64,000 nucleotides of DNA from Rheum nobile. Taxonomy: Eukaryota; Streptophyta; Magnoliopsida; Caryophyllales; Polygonaceae. Within the stretch, counting starts at the first letter, position 1. Each line of letters begins with the position of its first letter. The notes beneath the pieces were generated by a model. It did no database searches. It was not told the DNA's origin and saw nothing but the letters and a program-made list of their open reading frames with translations. Location of the stretch: NCBI GenBank assembly GCA_027886185.1, contig WOAB01000501.1, forward strand, positions 1,922,001 through 1,986,000, written 5' to 3'. The position numbers were made by a program, and so were the translations under genes. Positions 43,197 to 54,609 of the stretch are shown here, one piece after another.

Positions 43197-43654
43197 ATGG
43201 CATCTTCATCCAAACCATCAACAAACACAGATAGGCTATGCTATTGTAATTTGAAAGCTGTTGTCCGAAGTTGGGATTTGCAGTGAAACTACAGAAGGAG
43301 GTATTGGGGATGCCCAGAACTGGGGTGTTGTTTCAGGGAGTGGATTGATCCAATCTACGAGGACAGGGCACACGCGGTTATTCGACAACAATGACAGGAA
43401 AAACAAGATCTTGTTAAGGAGAATCAAGATCTTGTAAAGCAAAATCAAGATCTTCTTAAAGATTTTGATAACATTCGTAGGTATAATCTCAAACTACTAA
43501 ATGATATACATCGTAGGTGATTAATGTCGTATCTTTTGTGTAATGTTGTTCATGTACTATCAACCTTTGTAGGGAGCAAGCAAATTTAGCAAAACAGAGA
43601 TATCATATGAAGCGAACGTTTATCAGAGACTATCCTAATTTCTTCAAACGCTAA
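43197..43654 (+). pseudogene. GRF-type zinc-finger gene of element B, decayed
   Basis: Starts MASSSKPSTNTDRLCYC at 43197, after a 5' UTR intron (GT 43099, AG 43173) like that of the element A copy. The GRF pattern is CYCNLKAV, then a TGA stop (43284), then NYRRRYWGC, GCCFREWIDP. A second TGA (43392) interrupts a Gln/Asp-rich coiled-coil tail of repeated KQNQDLL-like heptads. Exon 1 ends at 43516 and exon 2 (43573-43654) ends FIRDYPNFFKR. The same gene in element A is intact. Confidence 0.75.
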
Positions 43655-43984
43655 AGCAACGAACCATATATGTTCTCTTATTTTTTCTAAGTTTATGATC
43701 AACTTGTATTCTTTCCTGTATTGTGTGCTCAATGTGGTTGTGTAGTCAACGAGCGTAATGAACAATTTGTTTTATCTTCTAGGTTGATTATTTTGTATTG
43801 TTTTTTTTTATAAAGATTAGATAAAAGTTGGGCAACAAAATGGGGTAACCCTCCCCTAATGCCTATTTAGAAACAATAGTATGATTCATACACAACATTA
43901 TAACATGATTCATACACAACTTTGAAGCACAAATAAATACTAAAAATATACAATAATATGATTCATACACAACATTATAATATA

Positions 43985-44058
43985 CCAAAAACACCACACG
44001 TAACGTGTCAATCAGCTCTACACGTAACGTCCAGCGCATAACTACACGTAACGTGTGG
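43985..44058. repeat. Right palindrome cluster of element B
   Basis: Three copies (CCACACGTAACGTGT, CTACACGTAACGT, CTACACGTAACGTGTGG) 24 bp apart. The last palindrome of this family in the window, so the right end of element B is probably close by. No terminal inverted repeat partner of the left end was recognised. Confidence 0.8.
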
Positions 44059-44668
44059 ATCCGCTCGAAAAAGATCGAACCGACCTGAATCGCTTAAAGA
44101 GGGGACAACTAGACAACAATAAGATCAGTAATATCTAAATAATCCAAATCAACTTAACAATCAAGAGAATGAGATTAAACGGATGTAATATAAACTTATC
44201 TCCCTTGAATGAGAGACTAATCAAATACAGAAATTTAGCCGTCAGTCGCTTCAATACTGAAATGAAGAACTGAACTAGACAATGATCGTAAAAGCGAGTA
44301 AGAAAGTAGCGAATTGTAGCTTGTATTCAGTAGAAATGATAATGTCCTGTTATAAGATAGTTTCCTCTATATTTATACTAGTTTTTGGCTTGAATTGGTT
44401 GGCAGATCCGCCCAAAATTCATGGAAGATGTTATTTTGCACGTGGGTCGGTTAAAATCGTCTGAGATTTGTGGGAGTCGTTTAGCTGCGTACTGATCGCT
44501 CCGAAATCCGCGGAGGTCGTCGCTCTGACCACTGGTCGCCCCGAGATCTCTGGAGGTTGAACTGACCGGACCAAGATTTCTGGAGGTTGTTTCTGACCGG
44601 ATCTTCTAGAAGGTAGCTTTGATTTAAGCTATTGGGCCGATAATGGGCCGAAAAATCGAGGCCCAACA
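44053..44668 (-). mobile_element. Possible solo LTR abutting element B
   Basis: On the minus strand starts TGTTGGGCCTCGA and runs to GGATCCACAC. A 5-bp direct repeat GTAAC lies at 44048-44052 and 44669-44673. A minus-strand TATA-like AGTATAAATATAGAGG lies near 44380. The right edge (on the minus strand) does not end in a clean CA, so the call is tentative. It also holds a degenerate repeat (44440-44610) with words like GAGATCTCTGGAGGTTG. Confidence 0.45.
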
Positions 44669-44943
44669 GTAACTATTTTATAATTTTTTTTAATATTTTA
44701 ATTTAATAATTGATTTTTTAAACTTTTGGATTAAAGAATAAAGACTACGTACAATGACACATAATAACTTTAACATAATTATAGGATAATGATGTGAAAA
44801 TTCCCCCTCACATGAACCAAGAGTGCAAGACTATCCAACCTGAACTGAAACCAAACAACCGGATAAAATCTGACAAAAAGAAGAAGATAAAAACCCTTTA
44901 AAAGCTGTCGCCCTTTGTATGTTGTATTATGTGTACCAGAATT

Positions 44944-45061
44944 AAGGGTCCGTTGGATTTAGTTTAGAATATATTAAAATATATTATTTTATATTAAATT
45001 AATAATTTAATAAAAAATAATATATTTCAATGTATTAAATTGAGAGATTTAAACAGATCCT
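44944..45061. mobile_element. Short hAT-like MITE, copy 1
   Basis: Starts AAGGGTCCGTTGGATTTAG and ends GATTTAAACAGATCCT, an imperfect inverted repeat, with an AT-rich centre (ATATTAAAATATATTATTTT). About 117 bp. A related copy lies at 56754-56871. Confidence 0.5.
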
Positions 45062-45314
45062 AAATTAAATTATTTAATACACAGCTATGAGCCTGTGATT
45101 CGGTAACAAATTTCCAGTAACGTCCCAAATCAATCCAAAAACCCTCGATCAATTTCTCTGTAATTTTGTATATACCTAAAATTAAAATTAAACCCAATTT
45201 ATTGAGAATTTACGATCACATTGTATTGTACTTGAGGTCTTGAACTGAAAATTATAATTGGACGATTGAATCGATTCATAAATAATATTTATGTCAGCAA
45301 ATAATTATTCCGAA

Positions 45315-45349
<35 letters not shown>

Positions 45350-45930
45350 TAACTTGATCAAAGTATCTCACTCAGAAAGAAAAAACTATTCGATATTCAT
45401 GCTTGATTACAGTCGATTTTTTTAATATATTTTGTGATGAAAATTCGTATTGTTTATCCCGTTAAATATAATAGGCCATAATTATAAAACTATATGAAGT
45501 GTACTTTTTTGGGGGAGGATATTGCCATTATTTTAAAGCTAACAATTGTTGGAAACAATCTAGAATTTGTAATTCTCATTCGAAAGAATGTTATAGATTG
45601 AGAAATCGATTTTTTTGTGATTTTTAGTCTAATTTTTACCTAATAATAAAAAAAAAAACTAACAATTGTTATTTCAAACGTTCATTTTGTGTGATTACAA
45701 GTTTTTAAATAAATAAATAATATATACATTATTGGTAGGATATTAGCATTAAATATCTTCACTTTTCATTGATCGACTTAATTTAAAGTGCATGTAATGT
45801 CCTGAAAACACTAATAAATTATTAATTGTAACTTAAATTGGAATTACGTGTCAATTAATGAATTAGAGCTTGTGTATATGGACTAGTTATAAACATTACA
45901 TTAATACCTTATCAAAGCTTGGGCATGATC

Positions 45931-45988
45931 GGTGATAATGTGAATAAATACCACCAATTGATATAAACATCGGTCATGTTCAAGTGAT
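45931..45988 (+). repeat. Duplicated target sequence, left copy
   Basis: GTGATAATGTGAATAAATA ... CAATTGATATAAACATCGG recurs with few changes at 53546-53603, on the far side of the Copia element. The element appears to have inserted between two tandem copies of this about 56-bp unit. Confidence 0.75.
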
Positions 45989-47751
45989 TGTAGGGATTTT
46001 AGATGCGTAAAACGAAATTTTAGGAAACGATGTTCTAACATCTAACCAAGGATCTCATGCATAAACCAAATAGATCATAGATAAGAAAAATCAAATACCT
46101 TTTGATGCGTATTTCTATCTGCTGGAATGGAAAGAATAGAGCCTCACGTGTGACTCCTCTATTTGGTCCACCCGAGCTTGGATCCAGTGTGAATCCTCTA
46201 TTTGGTCCACCCGAGCTTGGATCTGGATCGCCTGAGACTCGGTTGCTAGAGCGAGGATCGAAGGCGAACGGGGAAGGGAGAGCAAGGAGGGGTGTGGCAG
46301 CCTTGTGCAAATGTTGGATTATGGTTTTCTCTTAGAAAGCCCTCCTTTTATAATACCAGGTGTAGATATCTTATTTCCTAAATAAGTATATCTTTTATTA
46401 TTAATAATAACACTTTATTATTAACAAGCCTTATCTCCCAAGTTATATCTTATATAACTTTATATTATATACTTTATATAATATGTCTCCCAATAAACTG
46501 ATCCAGTCCAAACTCTAAGATGTGACCTCGTAGGACCCGGTAATAATAGCAATAGACTTTATGATATACTTTATAACATATAGTCTATAAATCATAGTTG
46601 GCTTCTAGCAAAACACTATGACTACCTAAAATCACCGAATTAAATATCTCCATAAACGGTCCCACTTCATAATCAGTAATTGCACCTTTGATTAAAGGAC
46701 ACAATTCCTTCAATCTCCCACTTGTCCTTAAAATAAGTGTGCAATGTTAAAATTCATTTGTCACAAAGTGTCTTATCTGACTATATGATGAAACTCATCT
46801 TTACCGCCAAATACGTTTCTTGAACTCTTGAGATCAAACTGTCAGTACGGATGATTACTAATAATCCATCCGAGCATGGCCATGCGTTTTCACAGTTCTC
46901 TCTCTTCAAGTGGCCGAGACACCAATCCTTTCCAAATGTATCGTTGTATACATGGAATAGGAGGACATATTCAATCTTGTAAGACTACAGCTCCCACTCA
47001 ACTTTTGGCAATCTTAATCACTGCTTTTATAACTGCCTGTTACGGTCAGCGTTTGACAGCGTCAAAGACGTACCAGCAGTCAAATGATAACTATATCATA
47101 CTCATGTCTAAAGAACTCACTAATCATGAATAATCCTAGAACTCCGCAGTAAAGTCCCGAGGAATCCTAAGATCGGTATGTCCGATGCATATCGGTATAC
47201 ATATCTATGTAATCGATTAGACATCTCCATGTCCCTATAACACATGAAACCCGGTGTTATCAATCAATCTCACATATGGTCTTTTGATTAAGTCATTTGT
47301 ATCCAAGTTAACAACTTAGACCATGGACTTCTAACAATTTTATAATTTCAGTTCACTTAATGGGGTTTCATTCACCAAAACAGTTTTGATGAGCCCATTT
47401 GATAACTATTAAACTGTTTGGATACTTTATCTAATCCCAAGCAATGATTAAATAATAATATGAAACTCATATATAAGTCAAGCATAAATGTCTGTGATAA
47501 CAATAAACAAGGTTTATCATAAAACAAACAATGTCTCAAAAGAACTCTCTAAGGTGCTTGAGTCCTTTGGCCCGAGTGTGACTATCATGCTTGGGCCTAG
47601 ACATGGGCTTGGTCAAAAGGATCTGCAATGTTGTCGTCTGTGTGCACTTTGCACATCTTCACATCTCCACTATCAACATAGTGTCCGATCATGTGGTACT
47701 TCCATAGAACATGTCTGGATTTGGAACTCTTCCAGCTGACGGCTCCTCCAT

Positions 47752-50700
47752 TCAGAATGAAGACATATCCAGACTGGGATTCAAAATCATCTCTGTTTGT
47801 CTGAAACTTGCCTCAGTATAGCCCTTGACGACCAGCTCGTCATCACCTCCAAATATCAAGAGATCATCCCTAGTCCTTCGTAAGTACTTCAGGATGTTCT
47901 TGGTTGCACACCAATGTGCATCACCCGGGTTTGATTGGTACCTGCTACACATACTCAAAGCATATGCAACATCTGGGCGAGTACAAGTCATTGCATACAT
48001 GATGGATCCTATTGCTGAGGCATAGGGAATCATGCTCATCCTTTCAGTCTCACCAGGTGTCTTAGAACACTGGCTCTTGCTGAGATATAAGCCATGCTGC
48101 ATAGGCAGGAACCCTTTCTTAGAGTTCATCATATTGAATCTATCAAGGACCTTATCTATATAAGTTCTCTTACTTAGACCAATGTCTCTTAGATCTATCT
48201 CTATAGATCTTAATGCCTAGTATGTACTCAGCATCTCCCAAGTCCTTCATTGAGAAATACTTCTTAAGCCACTCCTTAACTGTCTCTAGTATATGAATGG
48301 CATTCCCAATGAGTAATATGTCATCCACATATAGAACTAGGAAGGCCACTTTGCTCTCACTAAACTTCTTGTAGACACAGGGCTCTTCTTCGCATCTGAC
48401 AAAATCAAACTTTTTGACCACTTCATCAAAACGAAGATTCCAACTCTTGGATGTTTGCTTAAGTCCATAGATGGACTTCTTAAGCTTGCATATTCTCCTA
48501 GGATTGCCAAATCTCATAATCATAATAAGCGGCAATCGCTAGGAATATCCTAATGGACCTGATCATAACGACCGATGAGAACGTTTCATCATAGTCAGTA
48601 CCATGAACCTGTCTAAATCCTTTGGCAACTAGTCTTGCCTTATAGACAGAAACGTTTCCATCCTTGTCTGTGTTGATCTCAAAGACCCATTTGCATCCAA
48701 TAGGTTTTACCCCATCAGGCAAATCTATCGAGTCCCAGACTTGATTCTCAGACATGGATTCCATTTCGGATCTCATGACTACCAGCCATTTCTCAGAGTC
48801 GGGGTCCGCCATCACTTTCTTATAGGTCGTAGGCTCACCGTTCTCCAAAAGTAGAACATCAATGCTAGTAGTCAAGACGTAATCCTCATAACGTCTAGGC
48901 TACTGCCTTAGCCTGTCTGATCTCCAATGGTCCAACAATAGGAGAGACTTCAGTTGCTGGGTTGACCACATCTGTATGCGAGACCTCAGGTGCTTCATCT
49001 ACTTGAGGAATTGCATCTTGAATCTGGGCGGTTTCCCTTTGAGAAGGTACGCCTCCAAAGTCAAGTTCCTCAGTGACATCATCTATGTCCTCGTGTTGTT
49101 GGGTTTGTTGCTCATCTTGAATCTCATCAAGCTGAACATTTCTCCCACTTGGCTTCTTGGAAAATAAATCATTTTCCAAAAAGACACTATCCCGAGCAAT
49201 AAACATTTTGTTCTCAACGGGATTGTAGAATTAATATCCACTTATTTCCTTGGGATAACCTATAAAGAAGCATTTGTCTGATTTGGATGCTAGCTTATCA
49301 GGTAATAAACGCTTTACATAAGCCTCGCATCCCCAGACCTTCAGGAGTGACAAGCTAGGAACTTTTCCATACCATGTCTCATATGGTTTCTTGTCAACTG
49401 ATCGTGACGGAGTCCTGTTTAGTGTGAACGCAACATTGGTGAGGGCATATCCCCAAAAGGATGTAGAAAGATCAGCAAAACTCATCATTGAGCGGACCAT
49501 GTCTAACAATGTCACAACTCCTCAAGTGATGGTCGAATTCTTGGCTCAGGTATTCGCCCCCTCGATCTGATCGGAGTGTCTTTATCTTCTCACATGTTTC
49601 AAATGATTCTAAATCAAATGACTTTAGGCTACCAACTGTTTGGAGTTCCTTCATGCGTTTGATTTTAATGTGACCCAAGCGACAATGCCATAGATTGGCT
49701 TCACTTATATCATTCGACTTTTGCCTCTATGTATCAATGTTATAAATTTCAGATTTGATATCCAGTATGTATAGTCCACTACTACTCATATGGGCTCGAG
49801 CATAGAAAATGTCATTCTTATAAAGGAAAAAACAATTCTTAATGACAAAATCATAACCCTCAAGGTTCAAAACTGAAATTGAAATCAAATACTTAGTAAT
49901 AGAAGGAATAAAATAACAATTATAAAGTTCTAAAACTAAGCCAGAAGGTAGAGGTAGACTATAATTTTCAATGGCAAGTGCAGCAACCCTTGCTCCATTT
50001 CCAACGCGCAGATCTATCTCATCCTTCTGCAACCGTCTCCTATTTGTTGGTCCCTGCACATTCGAAATAATGTGAGAACCACATTCGATATCTAATACCC
50101 AAGAATGAGACTTGATTGATAAGATTTCAGTAACGTGAATACATGAAGTGGAGACTGTTCCTCTCTTCTTGTCTTCCAGGTACTTGGGGCAGTTTCTCTT
50201 TCAGTGCCCCTTAGCCTTGCAGTAGAAGCAGTCGTGCTCAGCAGCCACTTTCACCTTAGGGGTGTTCCCCTTGGGTTGGACAACTTGCTTGCCCTTCCCT
50301 TGGTGATGTTGCTTCTTCTGGGGCCCTTTCTTAAACCCTTTCCCATTGACCATTAGAACTTCCTTCAAAGGGTCAACCATGACGTTTTGCTCAGCTATTT
50401 TGAGCATCACGTGTAGCCCGTTGAGAGTCTTGCTCATGGCTCCCATGTGATACATCTGCCTAAAGTGGGCAAATCCATCATGTAGGGAGTATAAGATCAT
50501 ATATGTAGTTGTCTCAACATTATAAGGATTACCCAGTCGAGCCATCTTGTCAAACAAGCATATCATGTTGTAAACATGTGGCCCAACGGGTTTCCCTTTC
50601 TCGAGCTTGCACTGCAATATGGACTTGAGGGTCAAGTACCGCTCAATCCTGGCTTGCTCCTTGAAGAGATCTCTAAGATTCTTCATAATGGTATGGACAT

Positions 50701-51007
50701 CCTTATCTTCAAACCTTTGTTGAAGAGAAGGTTCCATAGCAGCCAGCATTAGGCAAGTGACGTTCATTGCCCGTTCGCATATTGTCTTGTGACGTGCTTT
50801 GTCCTCATCAGATGAGGTGGCAGTCAGCTCTGGGATGGGGGTTTCAAGGACATCCTCTTGTCCCTCAGACCTGAGAATGATTCTCATATTCCTTTCCCAA
50901 TCAAGGAAATTTATGTCGTTCAATCGGTTTTTCTCAACAATTGAGCGGAGAGTGAATTTGAGGTGTTCAAAAGACATAGCTAGTAACTTCAAAATGGAAT
51001 AAAACAT
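47752..51007 (-). pseudogene. Remnant gag-pol of the minus-strand Copia element
   Basis: Gag starts near 50974 (MSFEHLKFTLRSIVEKN) and includes a zinc-knuckle start CFYCKAKGH, followed directly by a stop (TGA near 50201). Protease/pre-integrase pieces follow at 50059-49480. The integrase core is mostly deleted: the reading passes from a pre-integrase piece straight to LRSDRGGEYLSQEF near 49570. Then come PYETWYGKVPSLSLLKVWG (about 49390), RT pieces (CKWVFEINTDKDGN, KKSIYGLKQTSKSWN, VLYVDDILLIG near 48330) and a cut-short RNase H (AYALSMCSRYQSNPGD). Many stops and frame changes; inactive. Confidence 0.85.
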
Positions 51008-51009
51008 GC

Positions 51010-52871
51010 AGATAAATTATGCTTGACATGCAAGAACTTAAAATTTAGACCAACTATAAATAGTAAGTTATTGCACATTCTACTCAATTATCTTTTTCCT
51101 TATGAGTAAAATGATTCCAAGATCCTATCGTAGATGAAACTCGAGCGTACTAAGGCACTTCCCCGAGTCTCATGTAATCAAGGTAAGTAAACCCGTTACT
51201 AATTATAACACCTTATAATTCTTGGTTGATGGCCACATCTTATGTAAGACTCATCCTTGTGCCTCAAGATCCAAAACTGAGCCTTTTGGTCTCTTGGTGT
51301 AACCATACCAAGGCAGCATGCCCCTATTAGACATACCCGCACTATCCCAAGGTCAAGGAAGGACACCTCGCTAGGGCGAAAACTATCTAACGAATTCCAA
51401 TGGCCTCATGGTTATGATATGGAAAGACATTATTTCAATATTCTATTAAGGGACTTAAGCATGCAATGGTTGTTTATTTACTAGTGAACAAAATAGCATA
51501 AACAAACAAGCAAGCATGTAAAGTGGGAAATAATAAAGCATTCAAGTAATGCAGTAATTAAATGTGATCCTAGTATGACCCCTAAAAAACCAAAATTAAA
51601 GATCTAATCTTCATGGCTCTTGTTACTCTTGGATCTCCATCCTTAGTATCCTCCATGGATCTCCATCATTTGGTCTTCTTAGGATCTTCTTCTTCTTGTC
51701 TTACATATAATTGAAATAAACTCTCTTGTAGAAATTTAAATTACAAAAATACATAACGATACGCAGATCGTGTACAAGAAAAACATAACGATGCGCAAAT
51801 CGTATTTATCTATCCTAATGTGAGCCATAATAGTCACCGCATGCAATAATATCAAAATAAAATATACATGCAATTATAATATCATATATTATATAGACAA
51901 TTTAAAAACATCCAATGTTAAATTAATCATCTCGTGATAAAATAATATTATATCATTATCTTGATTCAAATGAAATTAATATGTAGCCTTAATCATTAAA
52001 TTGCAATATTGGATAAGATATGCATCAATTAAAGCAAAATATCAAATATCCTAATTTAAGTAAGTGAGAATATTTCCTAACAACTTTTAGGAAGATATAT
52101 TTTAGACAATATCATATATTATCTAATTTGTCAACCAAGATCTTATCTAGTTCTTTTTAGGACAATCCTTTATTGTAAAATTTACCCAAAGCGAGCCATG
52201 TGGACCATGTCAGACCGTGAATCGGTCCAACGTGAGCCACATGCCCAGCTTGTCGAGCCCTCGGCTGGCTTCACCCGAACCAAACCCTGTTCATTTTGCG
52301 AGTCCAAGCCGGTTCGGTCAAACCGAAACAGACCATGGATTGCTCGAACCCGTTCGGTCTTACCAAACCCTATGTGTCCGGTTCATGTCGGTTCAAGCGT
52401 GGGCTGGTTCGGCCATGTTCGGTTCGGTCAAATACCAAGCCGATCTGGTCGAGTCACCCAAGTCGAAAAACCAGCCGAGCCTAGAACACGTAACCGCGAC
52501 CGCGGAAACTTCCAAGCCCAGATCCGCGACCGCGGAAAAACGCGCATTTTTTTTTTTTTTTTACAAAACCCAGATCTGCGACCGCGGATTTCTTTCTGGA
52601 GCTCGATCCGAATCGAACGCGGCAAAAGTCATAACTTTATTCATGGGTAAATTTACAACTTTTTATGTATAACAATTTTACATGCATATTCAAATTGAAA
52701 GTTCTAAACTTTGTTAATCCAATCGATCAAAATCTAAATTTTTAATCATGCAAATTTAATCTACATATCAATTTTCCATCTAATTGAATCAAGATAATCA
52801 TGAACATGCATCAAAATTTAAAAACTTTAAATTTGATCTAATCAATTTATGCAAGAGGCAACTGATACCAC
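51010..52871 (-). other. Long 5' leader of the minus-strand Copia element
   Basis: No convincing coding sequence. The part 52200-52480 is a degenerate repeat of GGTTCGGTC-like words, and 52490-52600 has three copies of CCGCGACCGCGGAAA-like palindromes. The rest is AT-rich. It lies between the primer-binding site and gag. Confidence 0.55.
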
Positions 52872-53545
52872 TGTAGGGATTTTAGATGCGTAAAGCGGAA
52901 TTTCAGGAAACGATTTCCTAACATCTAACAAAGGATCTCATGCATAAACCAAATAGATCATAGATATGAAGAATCAAATACATTTTGATGCGTGTTTCTA
53001 TCTGCTGGAATGAAGAGAATAGATCCTCACGTGTGACTCCTCTATTTGGTCCACCCGAGCTTGGATCTGGATCGCCTGAGACTCGGTTGCTAGAGCGAGG
53101 ATCGAAGGCGAACGTGGAAGGGAGAGCAAGGAGGGGTACGGCAGCCTTGTGCAAATGTTGGATTAGAGTTTTCTCTTAGAAAGCCCTCCTTTTATAATAC
53201 CAGGTGTAGATATCTTATTTCCTAAATAAGTATATATTTTATTATTAATAATAACACTTTATTATTAACAAGTCTTATCTCCCAAGTTATATCTTATATA
53301 ACTTTATATTATATACTTTATATAATATGTCTCTCAATAAACTGATCCAGTCCAAACTCTAAGGGTGTGATCTCGTAGAACCCGATAATAATAGCAATAG
53401 ACTTTATAACATATAGTCTATAAATCATAGTTGGCTTCTAGCAAAATACTATGACTACCTAAAATCACCGGATTAAATATCTCCATAAATGGTCCCACTT
53501 CATAATCAGTAATTACACATTTGATTAAATGACACAATTCTTTCA

Positions 53546-53603
53546 GTGATTATGTGAATAAATAGCATCAATTGATATAAACATCGATCATGTTTAGGTG
53601 AAG
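53546..53603 (+). repeat. Duplicated target sequence, right copy
   Basis: GTGATTATGTGAATAAATA ... CAATTGATATAAACATCGA, the partner of 45931-45988. Includes the right TSD copy GTGAT of the Copia element. Confidence 0.75.
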
Positions 53604-53862
53604 TAATTTTTCAAACAACTCTATGTATAGATTTCAATACTTTATAGCAAAAAGTAAATCCATCGTCAAAATGTATATAGATATGAAGAGAGAAAACTAT
53701 AATTTTAAACGTCGATGAAAATTTAACGGTTAACATCTTTTCTTAAAGTAAGGATTCTTTCGGTATCAATCTGGTTTCTACTAACTATATCTTCCAATAA
53801 TGTAAAACAACTTACAACATAATGTAACATATTTTGACGTCACATTAACGATCATCGTAGTA

Positions 53863-54121
53863 CTTCCTCTGTCCCTTATTTATGTTCCCATTTTGACCGG
53901 GTATATCCACGGATGCGAGTTTTGTATCGTTAATATCTCTAATTACATAACCCTAAAAATTATAATTTTTTGATATTATCAAAGTACTTGTTAAGACGAA
54001 TCAAACAAGACCCCACATGACTATGTTTTTTCTTATATATTAGAAAAAATCTTAAAGATTCTCTTCAACGATAAATAATATAAAAAAGTCAAATGAGAAC
54101 AAAAATAAGGGATGAAGGGAG
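53863..54121. mobile_element. Stowaway-type MITE (Tc1/mariner family)
   Basis: Begins CTTCCTCTGTCCCTTATTTA and ends AAATAAGGGATGAAGGGAG between TA dinucleotides (53861-53862 and 54122-54123). About 259 bp, no coding capacity. The CTYCCTCYGTYCC end is the usual Stowaway terminus in plants. Confidence 0.85.
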
Positions 54122-54609
54122 TATTTTTTAAAACCATCACAATAGAAGAGGAGAAATTAGAACACGTGACGAATGACACCCTTTGTTGGATATACCAATT
54201 CTTGATTTTTCTCCTTGTGTCCAATATGGCTATATATAGTTAATTAAATCCATGTACTCATTTAATTTCTTATTTTTTTTCATTTATGTGACCAATATAT
54301 TTTGAAGTACGTGAATTAAATAATCAATCAAGCATTAATCGCGCGAGTCTCAAGGAAATTAACACATCCCTAAATTCCATCGAGTGAATTGAACAACAAA
54401 GGGGCACTGATACAATACCTGGTCGACCGTACACAACACCAAATTAAGAACACAAATTAACACAGCGAGTGAATTGAATTGAAGATCGACCAAAACAGAT
54501 CGATCGATCAGTTCAACAACAGACTCCAAATTAACACAAACAAACGTGCACGTACAAAATTATTAATTAACCACGTACGCAAAGCAATCCATTAATTTGG
54601 GTAATTAAT

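Larger units (their letters stand above)
44674..45988. other. AT-rich intergenic DNA
   Basis: No gene seen. Holds an hAT-like MITE (44944-45061), an (AT)n run near 45319-45347, and at 45931-45988 a sequence that is repeated after the following Copia element. Confidence 0.6.
45989..53545 (-). mobile_element. Ty1/Copia retrotransposon on the minus strand, decayed
   Basis: LTRs 45989-46712 (724 bp) and 52872-53545 (674 bp) begin TGTAGGGATTTTAGATGCG and end in TTCA, with TSD GTGAT (45984-45988 and 53546-53550). A minus-strand primer site TGGTATCAG lies just inside the right LTR, and a purine tract AAGTGGGAGAT just inside the left LTR, so the left LTR is the 3' one. The left LTR has an extra 36-bp tandem copy of CTCTATTTGGTCCACCCGAG. 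gag-pol is broken (see next entry). Insertion is older than that of the 18-24-kb Copia element because the LTRs differ at many sites. Confidence 0.9.

Noticed and set aside
35888..43654. In-frame stops in element B genes as a sign of cytosine deamination (CAA, CAG, CGA to TAA, TAG, TGA).
   Set aside because: Every stop codon has such a possible ancestor, so the stops alone prove nothing. An alignment with intact copies would be needed to count real C-to-T changes.
52198..52672. Two overlapping about 150-codon frames, rich in Arg, Ser and Pro.
   Set aside because: They come from the GGTTCGGTC repeat in the Copia leader, with no known domain and no splice or promoter support.
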